A stretch of 64,000 nucleotides of DNA from Iris pallida (taxonomy: Eukaryota; Streptophyta; Magnoliopsida; Asparagales; Iridaceae), in assembly GCA_029216955.1 (NCBI GenBank), contig JANAVB010002199.1:15974956-16038955 (forward strand). The letters run 5' to 3'. Below the pieces are notes generated by a model that saw only the letters and a program-made list of their open reading frames with translations, had not been told where the DNA came from and did not search any database. Below, in pieces: positions 46,932 to 57,500 of this stretch; the first letter of the stretch is position 1; every line of letters starts with the position of its first letter. Both the position numbers and the translations under genes were made by a program.

Positions 46932-48221
46932 GACCTACTTCTATCCACCACATGGGCGGCGAAGATCGAGGGCCAATTTTCTGCCGTCGCAGGCAAGCTC
47001 ATCCATGATGCGATCAACAACCAGAAGTCTCGTGATCGCTCCGGACAGTCGATCCATGGTTGGATCACGCCAGAGTAGTGGACTGTGATGAAGGCTAGAT
47101 TCAGCGAGTCCAGGTACCAGGAGCGGTCTGACAAGGCCAAGGTGGCGCGGTCGAGCGCCAGTAAGTGGTGTGGTGGCTCCATTCCGATGACGGAGCATTT
47201 TCGTCGTCTGGTACGTTTCCTATGACGGACATCATTTTATATATAGTTGGATAGAATGTTTAATACTAATAATAGATAATATATTTTAACAGGTAAAAAA
47301 GGGTGAGGACCCCAACATGGTGATCGTCTTCCTGGTCACCCATCGGAGGGCTGGAGAGTTCATTGACGAGAGGGCGACGCAGGCATATGTACGTTCTATT
47401 CTTTATATTAATTTACTATAATTTAGAAAACAGGAAAATATATCTCAATATAGACTTTAGCAAACACTTATACGTTAGCAAACATTGTTCTAGGCCGAGT
47501 TTGTTCGGCTACAAGAGGAGGCGGCTGCTGCTGCTAGTGCGCCAGCAGAGGGAGGGGCTGGTACTTCCTCCCAGCCGCCTACAGCTCCATCGTCGGACGA
47601 GCTCTGGATGACCGCCGTTGGCGGTCTTCAGAAGGGTACGTACTACGGTACGGGATCCTACGGCGCCTATTTGGCTTCAGAGTCATCCCGGCCCCCTCTG
47701 TCAGTGCGCAGTCTCCAGCTTCGCAGGCATCATCACGAGCGCAGGATGTGTGCAGACAGCTCCACGAGCTGCGTCGCGAGTTGTAGCAGCAGATTTCTGA
47801 GGCAGCTGGGGCAGAGCGACGATCCGACGATCCGATGATCACCGAACGATTTGATGCGGTCGAGCGCAGTATACAGGAGATGATGAGTCTGCAGCAGGTT
47901 ACAGCTGCCAGCTTGCATACGCTCACCGAGTCTACGCAGTGCACAGAGCGTAGACAGGTCGAGCTGGAGGGATCGCAGAGGACCGTGGCTGCCTCACTCA
48001 CCCAGCTGTATACTTCTCTTGAGGCGAGTACTCAGAGGATGGTGAGTACTCTTGCTGCGCATGGTGACCGACTGCGAGAGCTGGAGCAGATACGTCCTCC
48101 TGGTCCATCGACGGCGCCGACTCCAGACGTTGCACTGCCTCCTACTGCCCCTACGGTGCAGCTCACACAGGAGCAGTATGAGTACATGCTATTCCAGATG
48201 CGCGGCAGGGGTCCGCAGTGA
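46932..48221 (+). pseudogene. TNPA-like second CACTA gene, 3' exons
   Basis: Continues the gene begun at 8986. Joining the intron across element A gives TTTTACTTCTTGTAGAG as acceptor region; splicing after the second AG keeps frame (46932-47210). Exons 47293-47388 (VIVFLVTHRRAGEFIDERATQAY region) and 47494 onward follow, all with GT-AG borders. ELWMTAVGGLQKGTYYG is typical of the Ptta/En/Spm transposase family. The C-terminus is a coiled-coil-like stretch ending in MLFQMRGRGPQ. Breaks: TAG at 47076-47078, a one-base frameshift near 47690 and TAG at 47784-47786. Confidence 0.82.
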
Positions 48222-48689
48222 TTTTATTGATTTTTTTTATGAGTTATATGTATTGGCCCTGTGGGCAAATTGTTTATTGGTACACATTTGTTTATACACT
48301 TGGTGGAAGACTTTTTATCATCTTCCATTTTTATTTTACTCTATTGAATGTTTGTGATGATGTGTGTCTGTGAAGTGTAGTTTGTTGGATATTTACTTTG
48401 CGATATTTATTTTGTTGGTATTTTTATTGTGATATTTACTTTGTGATATCTGCGACGGGGATGACAAATATACCTACGCCGGGTTATAAGCGATGATCTG
48501 ATATACAAAGGAGGTGCTGCCCAAATTTTAAAAAAATATAATGTGTATTTTTGTGATGATGTGTGTCTGTGTTTACAGTGTATGTGAAATGCAGTGTTCG
48601 GAACACTATACTTCACACACACTGTAAACACAGACACACAGCATAACAAAAATACACATTTTATTTTTTTAAATATTTTTATTATTATT
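48222..48689 (+). other. CACTA 3' untranslated region
   Basis: AT-rich sequence after the second gene, including the large inverted repeat at 48524-48677. No coding potential. Confidence 0.6.
48524..48677. repeat. Near-perfect inverted repeat of about 75-bp arms
   Basis: ATGTGTATTTTTGT at 48541 is mirrored by ACAAAAATACACAT ending at about 48659. TGTCTGTGTTTACAGTGT is mirrored by ACACTGTAAACACAGACA. The centre is GTGTTCGGAACAC near 48600. RNA from either strand would fold into a long hairpin. Confidence 0.88.
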
Positions 48690-49094
48690 CTGCGACGTAT
48701 AGCGACGGATAGCGACGTCTTAGCGACGTAAGTGGACATCGCTATACGTCGCTGATTAGCGGCGTTACGTCGCTGTACGTCGCTAAATTGCTGACGTGGC
48801 AGGCATGCCACGTCATCATGATAATAGAACCCGACGTCGCTACGTAGTCGCCCGACGTCGCTAAGTTTGCGACGTAAAACTTTCCTCGCTCTACGTCGCT
48901 AATTTGCGACGTCTCAGCGACACGACTTTGACGTCGCAAATAGCGACGTAAAGCGACGCATGTGCCATCTGCGACTTGCTTAAAAGCAACCTTCATTTTC
49001 CGTCGCTAAAGTCGTCGCTAATTACGATTAGCGACGTATTTACCAATATTAGCGACGTAACGGTACGTCGCTAATTTGCCTTATTTTAGTAGTG
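48690..49094 (+). repeat. Right terminus and subterminal repeat array of CACTA
   Basis: About twenty copies of the GCGACGT/ACGTCGC core in both orientations, ending in the terminal repeat TATTTTAGTAGTG. Confidence 0.92.
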
Positions 49095-49097
49095 CAC

Positions 49098-49351
49098 TCT
49101 CCCATTGGCCCCCCTTGTTAGCATGGGGCCCACGCTGTTGACCGGCCAATGGGAGAGGGCCACGTGGCGGACGGGTTGGCCCGCCCGCGGGCCAAATAGC
49201 CGTTCCGTAAATTATCAGATCTCTCACCCACATCCCGTAACTAGGGTGACTGTGGTAGTGACAGTGGCAGAATCGCCTAAGTTCTAGGTGCCTACTCCAT
49301 TTTTTTTTCTTCATATATTTCATAGTTTTTAGTTTTTTGTATAAGTCCACA
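49098..49351. other. Unique flank right of the CACTA element
   Basis: 250 bp of GC-rich then T-rich sequence between the CACTA and the solo LTR, with a short inverted repeat CCATTGG/CCAATGG at about 49102 and 49147. No gene seen. Confidence 0.5.
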
Positions 49352-49356
49352 CCTAA

Positions 49357-51949
49357 TGTCACGACCCGCACCCTGAAGAGGGGCACGAGCACGTGGTTAC
49401 GTCCAGCCTACGCCACAGTATCGGCGGTAGAACGCTGTATATAGGGTCTATAAATGCCTACGACTAACAGTTAAAATGTACATGTACAGTATATACTCTT
49501 CGAATGGAGGTGACATAACAATACAGTCTCAATCACAGAATAAAACTAAGGTAGATAGCTCAGAGAAAAGACATATGATAGATGAAAGAGTAAATAAGTG
49601 CATAGTCCAATACAAGCCCAGATATATACATCACAGGGTATCAAAATAGAATATAGAACTACAGTCTGATAAGCTAGCTGGATCGCAGTCCAGTCAAACC
49701 TAGCTAACCTACACTACTCTGGAAGTACAAAATCTAGTGGCTCTACTATAAGGCCACGATCTAAGGCTACTCCATCTGACTCGAGCCCATAATAGGTCGA
49801 GCAGTCCGCCTCAGAGTCATCTATAATATATCATAACGGTATCCTGTCAGGAAAATGAGCAAGTACAAACACTAACAGCAGTTCCATGTGAATTGACAAA
49901 TTCTATAAGAGACAGTATAATGAACTACAAGACAAAGATATATGAAAACTTGAGAACCGTTCGGAAGCCGAGTTACAACCCTTAAACCAAACAAGGACCG
50001 GGGTTGTAACTCTTCTCCCGAGCAGAACTTAGTCTCCAATCAAGGTACAATGTAAAGGCAAGTAGAGCATGTGAGTAACTGTATATCATGGCATGGTGAG
50101 AAAATACTGAATGTAGAACAGAGCAGGATATACGATAAGATAAAGTAAATATAAAATGTGATTTGAATTATTAGAGCGTTATGTGATCGGCTTGGGAAAC
50201 ATGATCAGGCTTTCCATCCGACCGGCTATGAACAATGAGTACAATAGAACGGTAAGGCCGGTCACCATGGAAATCTATGAACGATGTAGGGTCAGGCTTT
50301 ACCCGTCGTGAGGCGAGGGTATAACTATGAACAATGTATACAGTAGAACAATGTGGGAATTTGATCACACAACCACTAATAATTCCCTATCCCCGAATAG
50401 TATAAAGGATCCGGACATAACACGTCATGACACGGGATTCAAAAGCAGGTGATCAGCCCACTCCCAAGTCCATGTCTATACAAGTACAAGTAACAAGTCG
50501 AGTCATGTACCAATATACCAAGTAACCCGGGAACAACATCTCATGACAGGATCCGATATATACTAGTCCGTGAACCATCGTGTCAGGAATCAAGTAAGAC
50601 ACTACAACTGAATCGGATATAGCAGATATCAAGACAATGAAAACTATCAGTGAATGTACTCGCCTGCTGTCCTGAGCTGTATGGTATATCAATGCTCAGA
50701 GCGGTATCAGAAGACCTAAATATGAGATACTGTAAGTTAATTTAGGTTTAAACAAGTTTAGGAATGATTTACAATGAATGATATGCAATCTAGGTCAAAC
50801 TAGGTCTCACTGAGTCACACTAAGTCCTGTCAAGTCAATCTAGGTCAAATCAAGTTATATCAAGTCAATCTAAGCCAACCCAAGTCAATCCTAGGTCATA
50901 CCAGTCATCACGGGGCAAAACAAGTCGAAAAAAGTCAAACGGGATCAAGAGTTGGCCTACAGTTGACTTTTTGTCAACTGGTCAACTCTGGTCAACTCTA
51001 GGTCAACCCTGGTCAACCCTAGGTCAATGGTGACTAATAGTTGATTTTTGGTCAATTACACAAGTCTAATGGAAATCGGGACTAATTTGGGTAAAGCGTT
51101 GACCCATAGTTGACTTTTGGTCCAAAAAGTCAACCGTGGTCAACCGGGATCAAGACTAGGTCTAGGCGACTATTTCTAACTATTACCAACCTCTACAACC
51201 CATATCCAAGTCCATCTTGGACTTCGAAACTCATATCTTGGCCGTAGGCCAATATTCTATTTTACCCTTTAAAAGGATAAAATTCTAGCTTCGGCAACTA
51301 TCCAGTTAGCCTACCTACGCTTGATATTTTGACCCGATCTCCCTAGGGTAGTATGATACTAGCCCATACATATAATATCTACCAAAATATCTAGGTAACG
51401 TGGACATTCGGTCCATGATACGGCCCGTTGTCAAAATCTTGAATATTTTAAGATACGCACCGATACGGCGCGATACGGGCGCCCTACAACCCCGAATTCC
51501 ACCCGGAAGCCTACCCACAAAATCTAAATCACGTATTCATGCCCCACGCCAAGTTTCAACTCAATCGGTTACTCCGAGCTCCGTTTCGCCCTCTAACTCG
51601 GTTTTTCCCCTTTTCCTATTCTAGCTTTTTCCCTTTTCTTCTAACTTCTTCCTATCTTTTCTTCTAACCTCTAATTCTTTTCTAACTTTTTATTCCATAA
51701 TCTTCTTCTACTCTTCTCTACGATTCCAACCATATATAATACATATATATATATATATATCTATATATACATATATGCTTAGGTGAAGGGGGGGGGGGGG
51801 GTTAGGCTTAAAGGCCATTGGGGGGGGGGGGGGGGGGGGGGGGGCTGTTTCCTGGCAGCAGCCAAGTGCTGCTGCTGCTGCTGTTACTGTGCTGCTGTGG
51901 CTGCCCCTACTTCTTCTTCATCTCCTCTTCTACTTCCCTATATATACAC

Positions 51950-52042
<93 letters not shown>

Positions 52043-52233
52043 ATATATAATATATATCTATCTATATATATATATATATAACTAGATATCTATAAATAAT
52101 CTATCTAGATATCTATCCATCCCTCCAAATATATATATAACACACACACATCCATATACACACATCCATATACACACGTCCATGTATATATATAAATACA
52201 CTCATATAACTATATATATATATATATACATAT

Positions 52234-52305
<72 letters not shown>

Positions 52306-52438
52306 ACACACACACATCCTCACACAACACAAACACACACAGACCACTCTCTCAACACCATCATCCCCATGACACAATATCACCCTCCTCTACACACACA
52401 CGAATACATATATAAATACACACACATAAATACACATG

Positions 52439-52507
<69 letters not shown>

Positions 52508-53148
52508 CACTCTCAAAAGATTAAATCCTAATAAATCATCAACCTATTTTTCTAGGAAAAACCTACAAATTTGTGGGCAAATGGAAGAGAATCTTCTCCT
52601 CTCCATTTATTGTGAAGGGGTTAAATGCATATGAGTAATAAAATGAGAATTAAAATCATACCTAAATGGAGTTGGAAGAGGAAGAAGGAGTTGGAAAAAG
52701 AAATGAAGAGAGAAGAAGAAACTTAGTGAAGAAGTAAAAGAAGTGGAGGGGGAGGTGGCCCTATAGGTGGCCGGCCATGGTGGTCATGGTAGGGGCACTT
52801 GTATTTACAAGTTTGCCCCTACACTAGCCTAATGTTAATTTAAATCCAAATGGGTTTTAGAAAAATGCTAAAATTAATTAAAAATTATAATTAAACTAAA
52901 TTACTCATGGGGGACTAGTCCAAACTCTTAAACCCTAAAGTTTAGTGTGGTGGGCCATGGTTAGCTAACAGGCTAATTACAGCTCAAGTCGAAATTCACC
53001 GGGGTCCCGAATTAACTCGGAATGCGATAAAATTCGAACCCGACTCCTATAATAATTAAATAATAATATTCATGAAATAAAATTCCCAAAAATATTATAA
53101 AATAAAAAATTACCATTTTACCCCTAACTGGAAAAAGTGAGGGTGACA
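49357..53148 (-). mobile_element. Solo LTR of element B family
   Basis: 3792 bp, the same length class as the left LTR of B (3786), from TGTCACGACCCG to GGGTGACA. It is flanked by the perfect duplication CCTAA (49352-49356 and 53149-53153). It is an intact third copy, more diverged than the two B LTRs are from each other. It carries a run of about 25 G at 51820-51844, a CTG stretch and (AT)n tracts (about 51955-52038, 52228-52302, 52439-52506). Confidence 0.93.
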
Positions 53149-53249
53149 CCTAAGCATGTTATGGTCTATCCGAACTAATTCATTCTAACCCACTCTAGTC
53201 CACGTCACTTCGAATATAAGATTGACGCTCTACAATATTAATATGATTG

Positions 53250-53552
53250 TCAATATATATGTAAGAGAACTCTTACAATGATGTTAATCACCAGCACGCA
53301 TTCCCTCTCCAGGTCCAACTCGTCCGCCACCGTCTCCAGTAGCCTCAAGAACTCGGAGCGTGCGAGGCAATCTAGATTCACCACGAACCGATGTAGCATG
53401 TCTCTGCCATCCACGACGTACACCGCGAACCGCCCCTCCTTCACGTCCTCAGGCACTCCTGATCCAGCTGCGTTCGCTCCACAGAGCTTCCGGTGAAGCT
53501 TCTCTACCATGTCCTTGGCCAAGCCTCGGCACTGCACGGAGAAACAATGCAT
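53250..53552 (-). CDS. SAUR-like auxin-responsive protein
   Basis: A 100-residue single-exon frame from the ATG at 53550-53552. The core VPEDVKEGRFAVYVVDGRDM followed by RFVVNLDCLARSEFLRLLE matches the SAUR domain. The family are small, rapidly auxin-induced proteins; several inhibit PP2C.D phosphatases and promote cell expansion. After VADELDLERECVLVI, where SAURs usually have a G(A/V)L..PC ending, the sequence departs into VRVLLHIY and stops. The C-terminus may therefore be altered or truncated. Intronless structure fits the family. The N-terminus (CRGLAKDMVEKLHRKL) is amphipathic. It lies 100 bp from the solo LTR, whose end faces the gene's 3' side. Confidence 0.82.
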   Translation of the reverse strand: MHCFSVQCRGLAKDMVEKLHRKLCGANAAGSGVPEDVKEGRFAVYVVDGRDMLHRFVVNLDCLARSEFLRLLETVADELDLERECVLVINIIVRVLLHIY

Positions 53553-53791
53553 TCTAATTGTACACGGCGCGCGGTGGTGATCAATGTGCTTAATTTGCTG
53601 CGGGTTTTGTTTCGAGCCGCTAGCTACCTACTATTTATATGAAAGTTTTGTTTCGAGCCGCTAGCTACGTATATATGCATGTACGCACAAAATAAACATC
53701 GGTAATATTTTTTTGGTTGTTGCAGTTTTTCCTGACGAGGCATCCTAGATAGCATGCGAACCATGTGAAAGTTTTGGGACCAAACAACATT

Positions 53792-54029
53792 TATCACGAG
53801 TCAATTTTTGTTCACCTTCCAAAACTAGAATGAATGTTGACCCTTATATTCAATGATTGTCATATGTTAAGCTTAATGTTCACAAAACCACTCTAAAAAA
53901 AATCAGATTTATCACGAGTCAATTTTTGTTCACCTTCCAAAACTAGAATGAATGTTGACCCTTATATTCAATGATTGTCATATGTTAAGCTTAATGTTCA
54001 CAAAACCACTCTAAAAAAAAATCAGATCA
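53792..54029. repeat. Tandem duplication of about 119 bp
   Basis: Two nearly identical copies starting TTTATCACGAGTCAATTTTT, the second beginning at about 53910, differing mainly by one A in a run. Confidence 0.9.
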
Positions 54030-54391
54030 GTTGTCAAGTAGATTTGTGTGCCAGTTATGTCCGTCTCCGCACTCCAAAAGTCGTTCCATACGACAGGCCA
54101 AGAATCGTGTGCGTGAGACACACGATTATACTGAGCCCGCACGCGTTGGAAAAAAAAGAAAAAAAATACAACACATATAATTATTTTTTAAAACTAAATA
54201 AGATCAGTTGTCAAGTAGATTTGTGTGCCAGTTATGTCCGTCTCTCCAACACATATAATTATTTTTTAAAACTAAATAATATATATTTTTACCGAGAAAA
54301 TGCAAGCGGGTGTTTGCAAATCCAAAACCGAAATAACCGGATCCCTAATGGTGGATCCATTAGCAACTCGACCCGTCTGGCTGCCCTAGAA

Positions 54392-54406
54392 ATTCTCGAA
54401 CTTTCT
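54392..54406 (+). promoter_or_regulatory. Three-unit heat-shock element upstream of CCT1
   Basis: ATTCTCGAACTTTCT contains TTCnnGAAnnTTC, the canonical binding pattern of heat-shock factors, about 120 bp before the CCT1 start codon. HSF control of CCT subunit genes is known in other eukaryotes. The role here is inferred. Confidence 0.55.
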
Positions 54407-54523
54407 GGACCCGGCCCATTTGGATCTGTACTCACTCTCGCTCCCTACTTGAAGCAAAGTCGTTCCAAGAAAAATTAGGGTTTTATTTCTTCTTCCTCCT
54501 CCTCTCCATAAACCCCTCGGTAG

Positions 54524-57500
54524 ATGATGATCTCCGCGCAAACTCCCGACATCCTCGGCGATCGCCAGTCCGGCCAGGACGTCCGCACTCAAAATGGTAC
54601 TCTCTCTCTCCCTCTCTTTGGAAATTTCTAAACAAGCCCCTCAAATATTCTGATGTTGCATCTGCTGCTGATGTTGTTATTGTTGCAGTGGTCGCGTGCC
54701 AGGCTATCGCCAACATAGTCAAGTCGTCGCTCGGCCCCGTCGGACTCGACAAGGTTCAGTCCCAGTTTCCTTTTTTTTTTTATTGTTATTTTTTTCATAT
54801 TGAACCCTTACGATTGCAATTTTTACGCGTAGATCCGTAAACTCTAGTAGCATGTGATTTATTTGAGGTCGAGTTCTAGATTGAGCTGATTTGATAAGCC
54901 GCAAAAATGTTGTCTGCGTCGTAGCGTGTCGTCGCCGTCGTGTCCGTGCCGTGTAGAGCACAAGAAACACGTTAGCGAACCATCCTAATTTCCGACGTTG
55001 TCGATGTTTCGTCGGTGATCTGGAATATGACTTGTTTTAACATTCGTAGTTGTTTCAACACTCATGTTGATCTTACGCATTTATTATGCGATGATTGTTT
55101 CACTGTGCTGAATGGAGACGACTAAAACAAGAAGCAGACTCGGCAACATGGACACAATACCGATTTTGGCACAAGTTCCTAGTCTTTTACATGGTCATGA
55201 TGCGGATACGCGATCGTTTTTGTTGGTTGCTTCCTCTTCTATAGACTTGAAACTTAGATTCACAACTGTGTCAGTCCTTATCTTTTAGCTATTTCAACAT
55301 GTAAGAATATCCTCGGGCAAGCTATGTATGGATAATTTGGTTTACATTGGATTTATCTTCTGAAGAATTATTCAGGTCTGATAATGGTGAAAAGCTCTGC
55401 TAAGCATGCATGTGACTAAATAATATTTTTGTTGAATATTAAGCAGAATGAAGTTTTTATTGCTTAATCTTCTATACAAGTAACGAGTTTAATTATGAAT
55501 CACTAGATGTTGGTTGATGACATTGGTGATGTGACCATCACTAACGACGGGGCGACCATACTCAAGATGTTAGAAGTTGAACACCCAGCTGCTAAAGTAA
55601 GAATCCTAAGGCAGAAGTCCTTTCTAACTTGGTGTTGCATTCTCTAGTTTACACTGACACGTGCTTTGGGTTCAAATATTAGGTTCTTGTAGAGTTGGCT
55701 GAGCTTCAAGACCGGGAGGTTGGAGATGGGACAACATCTGTTGTTATTGTAGCTGCAGAGTTGCTTAAGGTAATTTAACTACAGTTAACTGTTGTATCAT
55801 TTCTAGATTGTTTTGTCTATGAACGACCTTTTGTTTTGTTACTTCTGCAGAGAGCAAATGATCTTGTGAGGAACAAGATTCATCCGACACTAATAATCAG
55901 TGGCTACCGGGTATATATTTTTAACTTTTATGTATTATTCTGCGTGCTTACCCAGCCTCACAACTGTTAAGATGCATCAGGCCTCCAAAGTCCAAACTAG
56001 AGATAACTTGACATGTGTGTTTTTGTGGGGTTTCAAGTTGGATGGAATTTCATTTCCGACTCCAAAAGACCCCTTCAAACCAGAGTCAGCAAAACTCTGA
56101 TTTTATCAGTTTTTTTAAAAACTCTGTATCCTTCAATATTTTTTTACAAGTTCCAACACCATCTCCAAATACACAAACGTCCTGTAATTTAATTATAACT
56201 CCATTTTTGTCAATGGAGTTTAACTGTTTCAAATCCCAGTTTCAAATATCTAAATTAAGTCCATTTTAGCAAATGATGTCCCCGAACTAGGCCTTACGGT
56301 TTCGAATTTAACTATTGCTATATATACCTTATAAAAGAAGTGAGAGAGGCTTTAGATAGCATGATAATGGTTGAGGTTATAGATAACATTGTAGGCACTT
56401 TTGATGCTTGGGTCTCTGAGGTTTTTAATGACGAGAGCACAAAAAGTAAACAATGAAAACAAATGTTAAGTTATATTTGATATTTTTAGTTAATAACCGT
56501 ATTAGGTACTATTAGTATGAGTGAAAATATTCATTGTTTTAACCAATATTTGTTAGTGTTATCGATAATTACATATTGAAGAATGTGAGTGTCTAGGATA
56601 CATGCTTGACTATGTCCTTTTCTTGTTGAACAGCTTGCAATGAGGCAAGCATGCAAATACGTTGATGAAAAACTTGCTGTAAAGGTTTGTACGGCTTCCA
56701 ATGGTCCATGTTTTCTATCTATTTGTTGCTGGCATCTTTGAATTATGGGAGGATTCTGTTCAACCTTTTATTCTAACTTAGTAAGGACCTTTGATGTACA
56801 CTCTTAGGTTGAAAAACTTGGAAAAGATTCTTTTATAAATTGCGCCAAAACAAGCATGTCCTCGAAACTAATTGCTGGTGACAGTGACTTTTTTGCAAGT
56901 TTGGTAAGTTTTCTATTACTAGTCTTAAGGTATTGCTCTGTTCTGTATTGTCCATCTTTCTGCTATGTAGATAGGTGCTATAAAATTCTGTTATCCATAG
57001 ACAACAGCTTTTGTTCATTTATCCTGTTCAATATTGTACATTTTGCTCTATCTATTTTAAGCATAAGGGATAATTTTTGATATTGAAAGATTCTTAAGAA
57101 TTACATTAGTATAATACGGTCAACTGATATACATGCAAACATATGCATACTTGACGCTTGACTCACATTGCACACTGCACACTGCACACATTCATGTTTC
57201 AGAGTTACAATTTTTATGCAATTTGTGGAAAGACTTCACTTTTCCTCTATATGCTTATATTGGGTAATTTGGCTGCATTGCTGAAAGAAGACATGCAAAA
57301 TGAATCACAGTATAAAAATTGAAAAAATAATTTATACATATCTCGATTTGATAGCAATAGTTAAATCTGATAATTTCATAATTCCATTGTATGATAAAGT
57401 AGGTCCGACTAGCGTCGATAACTTTTTGGAAAGGAGAGCAAAAGAGTTGAATGTAGTTGCAAATATACTAAACTTCTTCCCCAATCCGTAGTATGTTATT

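Larger units (their letters stand above)
53553..54523. other. Shared upstream region of the SAUR-like gene and CCT1
   Basis: The two genes are divergent, with this 971-bp region between their starts. It contains a repeated GTTTCGAGCCGCTAGCTAC (about 53609 and 53649), a roughly 119-bp tandem duplication (53792-54029) and duplicated pieces of 30-45 bp at 54024-54280. The heat-shock element at 54392-54406 is near CCT1. Nothing coding is seen. Confidence 0.6.
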
